Below are positions 29,711 through 39,540 of a stretch of DNA of 64,000 nt, piece by piece. The first letter of the stretch is position 1; every line of letters starts with the position of its first letter. Below the pieces are notes generated by a model. The model did not search any database. It saw only the letters and a program-made list of their open reading frames with translations, and was not told the origin of the DNA. The position numbers were made by a program, and so were the translations under genes. The DNA lies in contig CP059069.1 in NCBI GenBank assembly GCA_017798145.1, positions 3,395,226-3,459,225 on the forward strand, in the 5' to 3' direction. The stretch is from Akkermansiaceae bacterium. Lineage in GTDB: Bacteria > Verrucomicrobiota > Verrucomicrobiia > Verrucomicrobiales > Akkermansiaceae.

Positions 29711-32257
29711 TCACGGCCAAGGGTGGCGGGGATAACGGCCCGCGAGTTCCTTTTTCATCTGGGGATATCCGTTCGCCCAGAAGTTCGGGATGTCCTTGGT
29801 CATCTGCCAGGGGCGCTGGTTCGGGGCGAGGATGTGGACGAGCAGGGGAATGCGGCCTGCTGCGATGGTCGGGGTGCGGTCGGTGCCGACGAGCTGGGCG
29901 AGCTTTGAGGAGAAAAACGGATCCTTGTCCGGGTGGTAGGTGATCTTGGCGGAGTGGCCGGAGGTGAGGTGGATGCGCTCCGGGCAATGGCTGTCTAACA
30001 AATGGCGCTGGTGCGAGGATAGCCAATCGTTGAGGACGGGCCAGACATCGGCTTCCTTGATTTCCTTGTAGCTGACCGCTCCGTGGCAGATTTGGGAAAT
30101 CGCGGCGATGCGATCCTCGTCCGTCCATGTCGGCAGGCCCAGCTCTGGCATCCATTTCGAGATGCAGGCAAGGCGGTGGGTGAACTGCTCGACCTGCGAG
30201 TCCCAGTTTTTCAAAACGAGTTCTCCGGTTAGGACGCGGGCGGCGAGGATTTCCGCGGCGGCATCGAGGGGGACGTTCTGGTCGGTTTCCTTCGACTCCA
30301 GGACGAGATCGCGGAATTTCGTTTCGCGGAGGCGGACGACGCGCCTGCGGGATTCATCGTAGGCGGCACCGTCCGTGGTGCTGACAGCCTCGGGGAAAAG
30401 TTCCTCGATCCACGGGATCTCGACGGCCGTTGCGAGGCGCAGATGGGTGGTGGTTTCACGCGCCTCGACCTCGGTGATCTCGCAGGCGACGAAGGCGTCG
30501 GCTTTTCGCACGCAGGATTGGTCGTCGAGGCGGCCGCGGCGGTTGCCGACGAGGCGGCAGGCAAGGTTGCCCTGGGAGAGGCGGATGGCGAGTTGGTCGG
30601 AGAAGGCGGCGAGTATGGATTTTGCGACGGCCTCCCGGTTTGCATGGAAGTCGATTTTTCCGACGGATCTCTCCGGAAACATGCCGAGAAGCCGCGAGAG
30701 GATCATGGCGGTGTCCTTCGCCCCCCGGGCATGTATGCCTTGCTGGGATAGGCGGCGGGGATCGAAGTTCATCGCTGTGGCGGAATCGAAGGCGCGATGC
30801 TCGCCTGCGAAGTCCGATGGATCGTCCGGAAAGATGAAATCCTTGCGGTCGCCGCCGCCCTTACCCTTGGGGAAAATGCCTTCGCCCTGAACGACGGCGG
30901 CGATGAACGCCGTCTCGGCGAGGCAACCGTTGTGTAGTCCGGCGAGGAGTAGGCGCGCGTAGCGGGGTTCGAGTGGAAACCCTGCCATTTCCGCCCCGGT
31001 TTCGGTGAGTTCTCCGGAGGCATCGATGGCATGCAGTTGCCTGAGGAGGGTTTCGGCTTTGAGGATGCTGTCCTCCGTGGGGGCATCAAGCCACCGGAAG
31101 GCTCGCGGATCAAGGACGCCTGCCGCCTTGAGCAGAAGGATCGCTTCGGACAGGTCGATGCGGTGGACTTCGGGGGTTTCGAATTCCTCGCGTTTTGCAT
31201 GGTCGCCGGTGCTCCAGAGGCGGAGGCAGCGGCCGGGTGCGGTGCGGCCTGCGCGGCCTGCACGCTGGTCTGCGGCGGCGCGGGAAATTTTCCGGATCAG
31301 CAGGGTGTTGATGCCACGGCGGGGGTCGAAGGCCGAGGCGCGGGCGAGGCCGGAATCGATCACCGTGCGGATGCCGGGGATGGTGAGGGAGGTTTCCGCT
31401 ACGTTGGTGGAGACGATGATCTTCGGTTTCTCGGAAGGGCGGATCGCCTTTTCCTGATCGGCGGGGGGCAGTGCGGAGTAGAGCGGGAAAATGTCGTAGA
31501 ACTTTGCGGCGGGTAAGTTCCCTAACAGCTCAATGGTGCGGCGGATCTCGTGGGTGCCGGGGAGGAAGACGAGGATGTTGCCGGGATCGGGAAGTGTGAG
31601 CGCCTCGCGGGTGAGTGCAGCAACCTGTTCCCAGACGGGTGCTTCGCGTTGCGGGCCGGCATGGCGGTGGTTTGTGGCGGGCCGGTGGGGGCGGTGCAGG
31701 ATCTCGACGGGATAGGTTCTGCCGCCTGCGTTGAGCTCGGTCACGGGAGCCATGTAGTTGGCGAGTGTGTCCGTTTCCAGTGTTGCGGACATGACGACGA
31801 GGCGGAGATCGGGGCGTGTGCCATCCTGGAGATCGAGGCAGCGGGCGAGTGCGATATCGACCGCGAGGCGGCGCTCGTGAAACTCATCGAAGATGACCGC
31901 CGAGATGCCATCGAGCTGTGGGTTTTCATGGAGCATGCGCTGGAAGACCCCGTCGGTCAGATAAAGGATCTTTGTTTTCGCGGTGTATCTCGTATCGAAG
32001 CGAACCGCGTATCCAACCTCTTGGCCGAGCTGTGATTTCCTGTTTCCTGCAACAAATCCCGCGAGCAGCCGGGCGGCCATGCGGCGGGGTTCGATGACGA
32101 TGACGCGGCCAGCGATTTCCGGAAGGTCGGCGATCATGCCGGGGACTTCGGTGGATTTCCCCGAGCCGGTCGGTGCGGTCAGGAGGATGCGCGACAGTGT
32201 TGCCGGTGAAGCGGCGGAACGGATCTCAGCTTCGATTTCGTGGATGGGGAGGCGCAC
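29711..32257 (-). CDS. hrpB: ATP-dependent helicase HrpB
   Basis: An 848-residue DEAH-box helicase of the HrpB branch. Motif I is TAPTGSGKST (about residues 27-36), motif Ia IEPRRMAARL, motif II DEFHER, motif III MSATLE, motif IV LVFLPG, motif V STNVAETSLTI and motif VI QRAGRAGRT. The ratchet/winged-helix region, an OB-like region and the HrpB-specific C-terminal domain (VHILAPNQRPWQMTKDIPNFW) follow. In proteobacteria HrpB roles are poorly defined and include mRNA processing. The GTG at 32257 is chosen because it gives the family's short LPIHE N-terminus. The frame stays open to a TTG at 32374, abutting the sulfatase stop. Confidence 0.9.
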   Translation of the reverse strand: MRLPIHEIEAEIRSAASPATLSRILLTAPTGSGKSTEVPGMIADLPEIAGRVIVIEPRRMAARLLAGFVAGNRKSQLGQEVGYAVRFDTRYTAKTKILYLTDGVFQRMLHENPQLDGISAVIFDEFHERRLAVDIALARCLDLQDGTRPDLRLVVMSATLETDTLANYMAPVTELNAGGRTYPVEILHRPHRPATNHRHAGPQREAPVWEQVAALTREALTLPDPGNILVFLPGTHEIRRTIELLGNLPAAKFYDIFPLYSALPPADQEKAIRPSEKPKIIVSTNVAETSLTIPGIRTVIDSGLARASAFDPRRGINTLLIRKISRAAADQRAGRAGRTAPGRCLRLWSTGDHAKREEFETPEVHRIDLSEAILLLKAAGVLDPRAFRWLDAPTEDSILKAETLLRQLHAIDASGELTETGAEMAGFPLEPRYARLLLAGLHNGCLAETAFIAAVVQGEGIFPKGKGGGDRKDFIFPDDPSDFAGEHRAFDSATAMNFDPRRLSQQGIHARGAKDTAMILSRLLGMFPERSVGKIDFHANREAVAKSILAAFSDQLAIRLSQGNLACRLVGNRRGRLDDQSCVRKADAFVACEITEVEARETTTHLRLATAVEIPWIEELFPEAVSTTDGAAYDESRRRVVRLRETKFRDLVLESKETDQNVPLDAAAEILAARVLTGELVLKNWDSQVEQFTHRLACISKWMPELGLPTWTDEDRIAAISQICHGAVSYKEIKEADVWPVLNDWLSSHQRHLLDSHCPERIHLTSGHSAKITYHPDKDPFFSSKLAQLVGTDRTPTIAAGRIPLLVHILAPNQRPWQMTKDIPNFWANGYPQMKKELAGRYPRHPWP

Positions 32258-32374
32258 GGGGTGATTCAGTACGGGGCGGTCGTGGCAAAGGCAGCGAAGC
32301 CAAAGGGGGGCGTGGCGACAGTGATGGACGGCATTGCTTTTATCTCGCGCGGTGTTTGGAAGCTGCCGGTGCAA

Positions 32375-33880
32375 TCACTTCTGCTTCGGTCGCTTGCCAA
32401 GGCTTTCGATGCTGCGGGGTTTGTTGTCGAAGTTCCGCGCACCTTTGCCCACCGTGTCCATGTCGCCAAGTTCAAGGCGCGCGGCGGCGATGCGCTTTAA
32501 CAAATCGGCCACGACTTCAGGATGTTGCGGAGCAAGGTTGGAGGTTTCTCCGGGGTCGGAGTTGAGATCGTAAAGCTGGATTTCCGGAATAGCTTCGATC
32601 ATGCGGCCCCACCAGCCGGTTCCGGGCGGGTTTGCCGGACGTGGTAGCACGAGCTTCCAGCGATCCGAGCGCACACCGTTGAGCAAGCAACCGGTGTAGT
32701 AGAAAAAATCGTCCCTTGGGCTAGCCTCGGTTTTCCCGAGGAGGAAGGGGCTTGCATCGTATCCGTCGAGTGTGCGGTCTGCTGGGAGTTCTGCCCCAGC
32801 GAGTTTGGCGAAGGTGGGGAGAAGGTCCATGGTGCTTAGGAGTTCGTCGCTGGAGCGTTTTGCCGCGATTTTTCCCGGCCAGCGGACGATGAAAGGGACT
32901 TTGCAGCCTCCGTCCCACGCAGACATCTTCCATCCCTTGAGAGGAGCTGCGGAGCCGGAGTGGTTGCGAGGAATGAATGGCTTCGCACCCGGTTTCATGC
33001 CAGCCGTGGTTTCCACCCATGGGCCGTTGTCGGAAGTGTAAACGACCAGCGTGTTTTCATCGATGCCAAGCTCCTTCAGTTTTCCGAGGATCTGTCCGGT
33101 CGACCAATCGATCTCCTCGATTGCATCACCATAGGGGCCGTATTCGGACTTGCCTTTGAATTTTTCCGAGGCTCCCAGCGGGATGTGGGGCATATTGTGG
33201 GCAAGGTAGAGGAAGAATGGCCTGTCGCGGTTCCCGGAGATGAACTCGACCGCTTCCCTTGTGTAGTCGGCGGTGATGTGATCCCAGCTCTCGGTACCTT
33301 TGATGACGATATCCTGGTTGCGGAAAACCGGCACCCGCAGCTTCACATCGTCCACGCGGACCGTATAGCCATTGAACAGCGGCGTGCCGTAGAAATAGTC
33401 GAAACCCTGGGCGTTCGGCATTGTCAGTGGATCGAATCCGCCGGGGCCATTGCCCCTGGCTGTCAGATGCCATTTGCCTATGATGCCGGTCGCGTAGCCC
33501 GCCGCTTTGAGCACTTCGGCCATCGTGGTTTCGTCGGCGTGGGGAACCGTGTGCAGATGTTTCAAATTGCCGGGCTCGGCGATCCGGATCGGATAGGAAC
33601 CGGTCATCAGCGCCGCGCGGGAAACGCCGCAAACCGGCTGGGCGTAGAAGTTCGTCAGCTTCAAGCCCTCGGCAGCCATTTTGTCGATGTTCGGGGTCTT
33701 GATGGTCTTCGAACCGAAACAGCCGAGGTCTTCGTAGCCTTGGTCGTCGGTGAATATCAGGATGATGTTTGGAGCGCTTCCATGAACATGGCCGTACAAG
33801 GCCATTGTGGCGAGACCCATGGCGTGGCATAGGCTAAGAGCCATTTTGGCTCCCTGTTTCGGAAAGGATGGTTTTTTCAT
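32375..33880 (-). CDS. Exported sulfatase with atypical nucleophile motif
   Basis: A 501-residue arylsulfatase-family enzyme expected to cleave sulfate esters outside the cytoplasm. A signal-like hydrophobic segment covers residues 12-35. Metal ligands are in FTDDQG (Asp45-Asp46) and YTSDNGP, and GKWHLT carries the usual Lys/His pair. The nucleophile region reads VCGVSRAALMTG with Cys84. The maturation signature is normally CxPxR or CxAxR, and here the third position is Val. Formylglycine formation is therefore plausible but not certain. An ATG at codon 13 is an alternative start. No FGE gene is in the window. It sits between hrpB and an orphan RND-type adaptor. Confidence 0.85.
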   Translation of the reverse strand: MKKPSFPKQGAKMALSLCHAMGLATMALYGHVHGSAPNIILIFTDDQGYEDLGCFGSKTIKTPNIDKMAAEGLKLTNFYAQPVCGVSRAALMTGSYPIRIAEPGNLKHLHTVPHADETTMAEVLKAAGYATGIIGKWHLTARGNGPGGFDPLTMPNAQGFDYFYGTPLFNGYTVRVDDVKLRVPVFRNQDIVIKGTESWDHITADYTREAVEFISGNRDRPFFLYLAHNMPHIPLGASEKFKGKSEYGPYGDAIEEIDWSTGQILGKLKELGIDENTLVVYTSDNGPWVETTAGMKPGAKPFIPRNHSGSAAPLKGWKMSAWDGGCKVPFIVRWPGKIAAKRSSDELLSTMDLLPTFAKLAGAELPADRTLDGYDASPFLLGKTEASPRDDFFYYTGCLLNGVRSDRWKLVLPRPANPPGTGWWGRMIEAIPEIQLYDLNSDPGETSNLAPQHPEVVADLLKRIAAARLELGDMDTVGKGARNFDNKPRSIESLGKRPKQK

Positions 33881-33911
33881 TTATCGCAGACCACGACGAG
33901 GCAAGGATGGG

Positions 33912-35126
33912 TCAGGAATCCTCGGGCGCTGCGGTGGAGGGGGAACCGGCGGCCGCTTCGGAGGGTGGGGGATCGACGATCTCGACGGGAGCGCCGTCCG
34001 GGGCGTACGGGAGGCGCGATGTCGCCAGCCAATCGCCGGGGGTGAGGCCGTTGCGGACGATGAGGACTTCAGAGTTGGACCAGATGGGGGAGAGATCGGT
34101 GCGGCGGATTTTGGGGTCGTCCTTATCGATGAGGAAGACACGGTTGAGGCTGCGCATGGCGGTGCGGGGGATGACAAAGACATCTTGCAGGGTGATGCCG
34201 GACACGGCGGCGCGGAGCGGCTGGCCGATGCGGAGCTGGGGGAGATTCGAGCCGAGGCTGAAGGGATCCTCGATGAGGGCGATGGCGAAGAGCTCGCGGG
34301 AGGTAGGATCGAGAGTACCCTCAGTGCGGACGATGCGGGCTTTCCACTGGTGCGTGGTGGGCTGGGAGGGATCGGCGAGGGCGTCTGTCAGCAGGACATC
34401 GACGGGCTGATCCGTTTCATCCTCGGGAAGATCGACGAAGGGCAGCTGGGAGGGGGAAAGCGGCAGGCGGATCTCTGCGGTGAGCGTGCCGAAAATTTCA
34501 CCCAGCGGGGTGGCGGCCCCGACCGCCTGGCCGACCCCGACGAGGCGCTGCCTGACCCGGCCATCGAAGGGGGCGCGGACTTTCGCGCGGTGGAGGTTTC
34601 GCTGTGCCTGATCGAGCTCCGCCTGGGCGGCGCTGACGTTCGCCTCCGCCTCGCGGAGCTGGGGGATGCGGAGTACGAGCGGGGAGGGGGCTTCGCCGGG
34701 GGCGATCTCGTCCCAGTTGAGCCGAGCCTGCTTGCCGCGCGCCTGTTCCTGGATGAGGGCGGCTTCCGCGCGTGCAAGGCGGGATTCGGAGGCGAAGACC
34801 GCCGTTTCAAGATCCGCAGGATCGAGTTCGAGAAGCACATCGCCCTGTTTGAAAAACGCGCCGTCCTCGAAGGCGGGGAGTATGGAGAGGACTGTGCCGG
34901 CGACGAGCGGGGTGATGGTGACTTCCTGCTGGGCGCGCACGTTGCCCTGGGTCTCGATGATTACCTTGTAGGAGGTGGGATTCAGGACACATCGCTCCGT
35001 CTGGAGGCGCTGGCGGGCTTGGTGCTGGGGCTTCGGTTTCTCCACGGGGATGCCGAGCCATTTCCACGCGCCAAAGCCGATCGCGAGGATGGCAATGGGG
35101 ATGGCGGCTCTGACGAGGATTTTCAT
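33912..35126 (-). CDS. HlyD/RND-type periplasmic adaptor (membrane fusion protein)
   Basis: A 404-residue adaptor that normally links an inner-membrane pump to an outer-membrane channel. The start at 35126 opens an N-terminal membrane helix (VRAAIPIAILAIGFGAW). The barrel-sandwich halves (GNVRAQQEVTITPLVAGTV... and RAPFDGRVRQRLVGVGQAV) flank a helical hairpin with SRLARAEAALIQEQ. A beta-barrel and membrane-proximal domain follow, with IPRTAMRSLNRVFLID and an LTPGDWL segment. A Pro/Ala/Ser tail ends it. No RND, ABC or TolC-like gene adjoins it; both neighbours are sulfatases. An in-frame ATG 13 codons upstream is possible. Confidence 0.85.
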   Translation of the reverse strand: MKILVRAAIPIAILAIGFGAWKWLGIPVEKPKPQHQARQRLQTERCVLNPTSYKVIIETQGNVRAQQEVTITPLVAGTVLSILPAFEDGAFFKQGDVLLELDPADLETAVFASESRLARAEAALIQEQARGKQARLNWDEIAPGEAPSPLVLRIPQLREAEANVSAAQAELDQAQRNLHRAKVRAPFDGRVRQRLVGVGQAVGAATPLGEIFGTLTAEIRLPLSPSQLPFVDLPEDETDQPVDVLLTDALADPSQPTTHQWKARIVRTEGTLDPTSRELFAIALIEDPFSLGSNLPQLRIGQPLRAAVSGITLQDVFVIPRTAMRSLNRVFLIDKDDPKIRRTDLSPIWSNSEVLIVRNGLTPGDWLATSRLPYAPDGAPVEIVDPPPSEAAAGSPSTAAPEDS

Positions 35127-35233
35127 GCGGGGCGGGAACATCCGCCGGGAACGGGGATTTTCCAACTACGAATATGGGGTTGGGTTTGTTGCATTGATTT
35201 GGGGGGTGCCTGAAATCCCCATCCATCCCATGG

Positions 35234-36748
35234 CTACTTCCTAACCCCGGTTGCGGCCGCCCAATCATCCCACTTCCCGGCTAGCCCATTCACCCGATCC
35301 GGGTGCTTGGAGGCGAGGTTTTTGGTTTCCGTCCTGTCGGTTGACAGGTCATAGAGCTCCCAGGCCTTGGATTTTCCGTGGGAAACGATCTTCCAATCGC
35401 CCTGGCGCACGGCGCGGGTGCCGGCCCAGTGCCAGAAGAGGGTGTCGTCCGGGCTGCGGATGGAGGCTTCGCCCTTGAACAGGGGGAGCAAGCTCTTGCC
35501 CTCCAGCGGGAGCAGTTTTTCCCCGCCTGGATATTCCGTCCCGGCCGCGGCGAGGAAGGTCGGCATGAAGTCGATGATGTGTCCGACGGCATCCGTCCTG
35601 GAGCCCGGCTTGATCGCAGCCGGCCAGCGGGCGACGAGGGGGGTCGCGATCCCGCCTTCGTGGGAGGTGGATTTGTATTTCCTGAAAGGCGTGTTCTGGA
35701 AGTGCGCCCAGCCTGGGCCGACATGGGAGTAGAATTCCTTGGGGCCGGGGATCTGGGCGGTGTCGTTGCCGCCGGGTGTTTCGGAACAGGAGCCGTTGTC
35801 GCTGAGGAAAAGGATGAGTGTGTTGCGGGCGATGCCGAGTTCGTCGAGTGCGGCGAGCACCTTGCCGATGTTGTGATCCATCGAGGTGACCATCGCGGCG
35901 TAGGTTTCCATGCGGAGGTTCTGCCAATCCTCGCCGATGCCCTTGGCCTCGTCCCATGCCTGGACCTTGTCGATGCCGCGTATGTCCGGCCATGTTTCTG
36001 GGTCGATCAAGCCCATCCTGATCTGGTTCGCGCGGCGTTCCTTGATGAGCGAGTCCCAGCCTGCGGAAAATTTCCCCTTGTAGGCGGCGATGTCCTCCGG
36101 CTTCGCGTGGAGCGGATAATGCGGGGCGGTGAAGGGGAGGTAGTGGAAGAACGGCTTGCCCGACTTCGCGTGCTTCCTGATTGTCTCGACGGCGTGGTCG
36201 CCGAAGGCATCGGTGGCGTAGAAACCTGCCGGGAATTCAGTGATGATATCGTCGTTGTGGCCGGAGACCCGCACCGCACCGCCCTTGAATTTCGGGTCGG
36301 GCTGCAAGGGGTTGAAGAAATTGCTGGCGCCGTCCCACAGCCCGTAGGCCTCATCGAAGCCGCGATCCCATGGCCGCGTACCCACCGAGCTGCCGTTGTG
36401 CCATTTCCCGCTCATCCCGGTCGAGTATCCCGCCCCGCGCAAGGCCTCGCCGAGCGTCAGCATGTCCTTGCCGATGAGCTCGATGCCCTTGCCGCCCTTG
36501 CGCGGGTAAAGCCCGGTGAGCAGGGAGGCGCGGGTGGTGGTGCATTTCGCGTTGTTGTAGAACTGCGTGAAAAGCATCCCCTCGCGGGCGATGCGGTCGA
36601 TGTGCGGCGTCCTGATATGAACCGCCCCGTAGCAGCCGATGTCGGACCAGCCCATATCGTCCGCCATGATGAGGATGATGTTGGGCTTTTCCGAAGCCGA
36701 CGCGGCGCAGGCCAGTGACAGGGAAAGAAGTGCGGGGAGGGTTTTCAT
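35234..36748 (-). CDS. Exported sulfatase
   Basis: A 504-residue sulfatase. The start at 36748 gives a clean signal peptide (MKTLPALLSLSLACAASA). Metal ligands are in MADDMG (Asp30-Asp31) and LSDNGS, with the Lys/His element GKWHNG. The nucleophile motif is KCTTTRASLLTG with Cys69, a CxTxR variant instead of CxPxR. CxTxR is found in some sulfatases of this phylum and usually still accepted as active. Probable substrates are sulfated polysaccharides or small sulfate esters, but nothing here tells which. It is the first gene of the minus-strand run ending at 28837. Confidence 0.88.
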   Translation of the reverse strand: MKTLPALLSLSLACAASASEKPNIILIMADDMGWSDIGCYGAVHIRTPHIDRIAREGMLFTQFYNNAKCTTTRASLLTGLYPRKGGKGIELIGKDMLTLGEALRGAGYSTGMSGKWHNGSSVGTRPWDRGFDEAYGLWDGASNFFNPLQPDPKFKGGAVRVSGHNDDIITEFPAGFYATDAFGDHAVETIRKHAKSGKPFFHYLPFTAPHYPLHAKPEDIAAYKGKFSAGWDSLIKERRANQIRMGLIDPETWPDIRGIDKVQAWDEAKGIGEDWQNLRMETYAAMVTSMDHNIGKVLAALDELGIARNTLILFLSDNGSCSETPGGNDTAQIPGPKEFYSHVGPGWAHFQNTPFRKYKSTSHEGGIATPLVARWPAAIKPGSRTDAVGHIIDFMPTFLAAAGTEYPGGEKLLPLEGKSLLPLFKGEASIRSPDDTLFWHWAGTRAVRQGDWKIVSHGKSKAWELYDLSTDRTETKNLASKHPDRVNGLAGKWDDWAAATGVRK

Positions 36749-36958
36749 GCCGCCAGACTCCACCGTGCCAAGCCGCGCCGCAAGGAGGAAGAGGTAGGCC
36801 TTGATTCAGGGATGGGAGCCACGGATTTCATGGAAAGCACGGATGTGAGCATGGTTGGGGAATTCATCCCGACCCCCCCGGGGGAGGAGTGGCCGGATCC
36901 GAGGAATTCATCGGGAATCCATGGCGATCCGTGGGTCTGGCTTCCGTTCCCGCGTTCC

Positions 36959-38077
36959 TCACTTTTCCACGAAGTCCGCCGCCTGGAGGAGGGCGGCGCG
37001 GTCATCCTCCGCGAGATCGGCGAGGGAGTATGAAACCCAGCGGGAGCCGACTTTCAGCATTACGAAGTCATCGCCGACCTTGAAGACACCCGGTGCGGTG
37101 ATGGCGACCCCCTCCTTGTTGTTCCATTTCCTGGCGGGGATGGGGAGGCCTTCGGGGGGCTGTGCTTCCACAGGCGGCGGGGTTTCGGCGGCGGGTTCCG
37201 CAACTGTTTTTCCGGAAAGGTCTTCAAGGCCGGTTTCATCGATCTTGCGCGGGTCGATCTCCGCGCCGGTGACGAGGATCATGGCATCGTGGCGGAGCGG
37301 CGATCCGCCAAGGTACATGCCCCAGCGGAAGGAGCTTTGCCCCTCGGGGCGGGCGTAGGAGCCTTTGCCGACCTCCCTGCCGTTGAGGAAGACCTCGTAG
37401 TCGCGCCCGTTGTCGCGGACGCGGATGTGGAAGGGTTTGCCGGTCATGTTGCGGGCGATGGTCTTGTCCTCGCCGCGGCGGTGGTTGAGCTTGATGTCGC
37501 CGTCGTCGCTCATGTTGAGCTGTACCGACCAGTCATTCACGTTGTTCTTGGCCTGGAAGATCGCGGCGCCGTGAGGCTTGATGATCGTGTAGGTGCCGAC
37601 CCATTCGTGCCATTTCCCCTCCGTCCAGTTGAGCTTGCTGAAGGCCTCCACGCGGGCGGCGAGCTCCCGGGCGTTGCGCACGTTCGTTTCTCCCTTGAAG
37701 AGCCGGAAGACCTGGGTGTTGCCGTCCTCCTGGTACCACCTTGTCCATTTCGGGAAATCCCGCCTCTGGATGGAGCTGTTGGCGAGGGTGTGGATGTTGA
37801 TCTCCTGGGGGATCTTGCGCCGCGCATTCGGGCCGTCGCTGAGCAGCGCTTCGTTCACGCTGATGCGCGAACCGGTGAGCCCACCGGTGGTGTTGCTGCC
37901 GGTTTCCAGGTCGCCGCTCTCCATGATCTCGGCGAAGGTCTTGTCCGTCCCGCGCTGGGTGTAGAAATCCCCAGGATCCGCAAGGCCGGCCGCCGGTACC
38001 ACGGACGCGATCAAGGTGAGCATCCGCAAGCCTTTGGAGCGAGGCTTTGCGAGCCGGGGTTGGCAGGGCTTTCTCAT
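36959..38077 (-). CDS. Exported concanavalin-like protein with C-terminal SHD1-like module
   Basis: A 372-residue protein. The start at 38077 places a weak hydrophobic leader (LTLIASVVPAAGLA) near the N-terminus; longer frames would overlap the divergent gene. Residues about 75-270 look like a jelly-roll lectin/polysaccharide-lyase type domain (FRLFKGETNVRNARE, WHEWVGTYTI, IFQAKNNVNDWSVQ, FHIRVRDNGRDYEVFLNGREVGKG, FRWGMYLGG). A Pro-rich linker follows, then an SHD1-like module (ARKWNNKEGVAI...VSYSLADLAEDDRAAL). No catalytic residues can be assigned. A glycan-binding or lyase-like role at the surface is inferred. Confidence 0.6.
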   Translation of the reverse strand: MRKPCQPRLAKPRSKGLRMLTLIASVVPAAGLADPGDFYTQRGTDKTFAEIMESGDLETGSNTTGGLTGSRISVNEALLSDGPNARRKIPQEINIHTLANSSIQRRDFPKWTRWYQEDGNTQVFRLFKGETNVRNARELAARVEAFSKLNWTEGKWHEWVGTYTIIKPHGAAIFQAKNNVNDWSVQLNMSDDGDIKLNHRRGEDKTIARNMTGKPFHIRVRDNGRDYEVFLNGREVGKGSYARPEGQSSFRWGMYLGGSPLRHDAMILVTGAEIDPRKIDETGLEDLSGKTVAEPAAETPPPVEAQPPEGLPIPARKWNNKEGVAITAPGVFKVGDDFVMLKVGSRWVSYSLADLAEDDRAALLQAADFVEK

Positions 38078-38266
38078 CGGATGGAACGGCTTGTATGCAA
38101 GATACGCATCCCTTGCATGGAAATTCTCACTTTCCGCCGCATTTCGCGCTGCCTGCCCAAAGCCCCGGGCGGGTATGGCGGGGAAGGGCTGCGGATGACG
38201 GGAACCCGGGAAAAATTCATCACCATTGGCATTGCTCCTGCAGCAGGAACTATCTAAACCACTGGC

Positions 38267-39532
38267 ATGCAAATGAACATCCGCGGTATGTTTCCCCTCT
38301 TCATAGGGCTTGGGCTTTCCATGCAGGGCATCTCGAACGCAGCGGAATCCCGCATCTGGACATCCCGAAAGGGCAGCATCCTGGAGGCGGAGCTCCTGAA
38401 GGCGGATGCGACCAGCGCAACGCTCGTCACCAAGGATGCCCGCCAGATCGTCCTCAAGCTTGAGGATCTCAGCCTAGCCGACCGGCAATTCATCGTCGAA
38501 TACGGCGGTGGGGATCCAGGCATGCTGACCACCGGGGATTTGGGGAAACCGGAAGAGCAGGTCAGGATCGATTCGGCGACGATCACCAGGCTGAAGGACG
38601 CGGCGCTCATCATGGGCGGGGACAGCGAGATGGATTTCGAGCTGACGCAGAGCGAGCATTTCCTCATCGCAAGCGCCGGGAAAGTCCGCGCCGATGCGGT
38701 CGCGAAAACAGCCGAGAGGCTATGGCACGGGATGGCGTTCCAGCACATGAATTTCCGCCGCGACTGGGCGGACACCCGCATGCTCATCTTCCTGGTGGAG
38801 GATCGCACCACCTACGGCGCCCTGGGTGAGTGGAACAAGAAAACCCTGATCGCCGCAGACCAGCGGGATGCGGCCGAGCGCTCCGCCGCGACCTGGGACA
38901 GGGTGGGTTCCACCTCGGTCACCGTCACCCCGGAGATGGCGGAGCCCTTCAAGCTCCAGCCGCGCGCCCTCGTTTTCAATGTCAAGGACGACGCCCGCTA
39001 CAAGAAGGAGATGGGTCCCTTCCAGATCCACTGCATCGCAGGAGCCTTGCTCGGGAAGCAGCTCGGGGGTGTCAGTTCCTTCGGCAGCGAGGGCTACTTC
39101 GCCATCACCACCGGGCATTCCTATTACAAGGAAATCTCCCTGGGCGGGAAAAGCGAAACGCAGATACTCAACGTAACCGGCTCCCAGAATGACGAGATCG
39201 CCTCGGCAAGGGGCTTCGAGGACGGATCGTCGTGGGCGCGCTCGCTGCGCAAGGCCGTCCGCAAGGGCGATGTCAAAGTGGAGCTGGAGCCCATGCTGAA
39301 GTGGACCTTGGACGGCCTCAAGCCGGAGCAGCTCGTTCTCATCTACTCCTTCAGCTACTATCTGCAGAGCGACATGAAGCGCCTCAGCGCCTTCGCCGCC
39401 ATGGTGCGCCGCATCGAATCTTCCAACCAGATCCCCCCTGCCATAGAGATTGCGAAAATTTTCGGCTTCGAGACGGTCGAGGCTCTCAACGAGGATTGGG
39501 CGAAGTTCATCAAGGAAGGGGATTTCAAGTGA
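38267..39532 (+). CDS. Exported SHD1-like domain protein of unknown function
   Basis: A 421-residue exported protein with a signal peptide (residues 1-25, GLGLSMQGISNA). Residues about 28-80 form an SHD1-like module (RIWTSRKGSILEAELL...DARQIVLKLEDLSLADRQFI). The remaining about 320 residues carry no recognised catalytic motif. Segments such as FELTQSEHFLIASAGK, LWHGMAFQHMNF and MLIFLVEDRTTYGAL are characteristic, and similar stretches occur in uncharacterised verrucomicrobial/planctomycete proteins with a hidden M61/peptidase-MA-like look, though I see no HExxH motif. It runs with the next gene, the SHD1-retropepsin (8-bp gap). Confidence 0.6.
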   Translation: MQMNIRGMFPLFIGLGLSMQGISNAAESRIWTSRKGSILEAELLKADATSATLVTKDARQIVLKLEDLSLADRQFIVEYGGGDPGMLTTGDLGKPEEQVRIDSATITRLKDAALIMGGDSEMDFELTQSEHFLIASAGKVRADAVAKTAERLWHGMAFQHMNFRRDWADTRMLIFLVEDRTTYGALGEWNKKTLIAADQRDAAERSAATWDRVGSTSVTVTPEMAEPFKLQPRALVFNVKDDARYKKEMGPFQIHCIAGALLGKQLGGVSSFGSEGYFAITTGHSYYKEISLGGKSETQILNVTGSQNDEIASARGFEDGSSWARSLRKAVRKGDVKVELEPMLKWTLDGLKPEQLVLIYSFSYYLQSDMKRLSAFAAMVRRIESSNQIPPAIEIAKIFGFETVEALNEDWAKFIKEGDFK

Positions 39533-39540
39533 AGCGATCC

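Noticed and set aside
33807..36718. Long plus-strand frames opposite the adaptor and sulfatase genes (33807-35213, 35378-36718)
   Set aside because: No motif, and they are antisense to genes with clear signatures. Typical GC-rich shadows.
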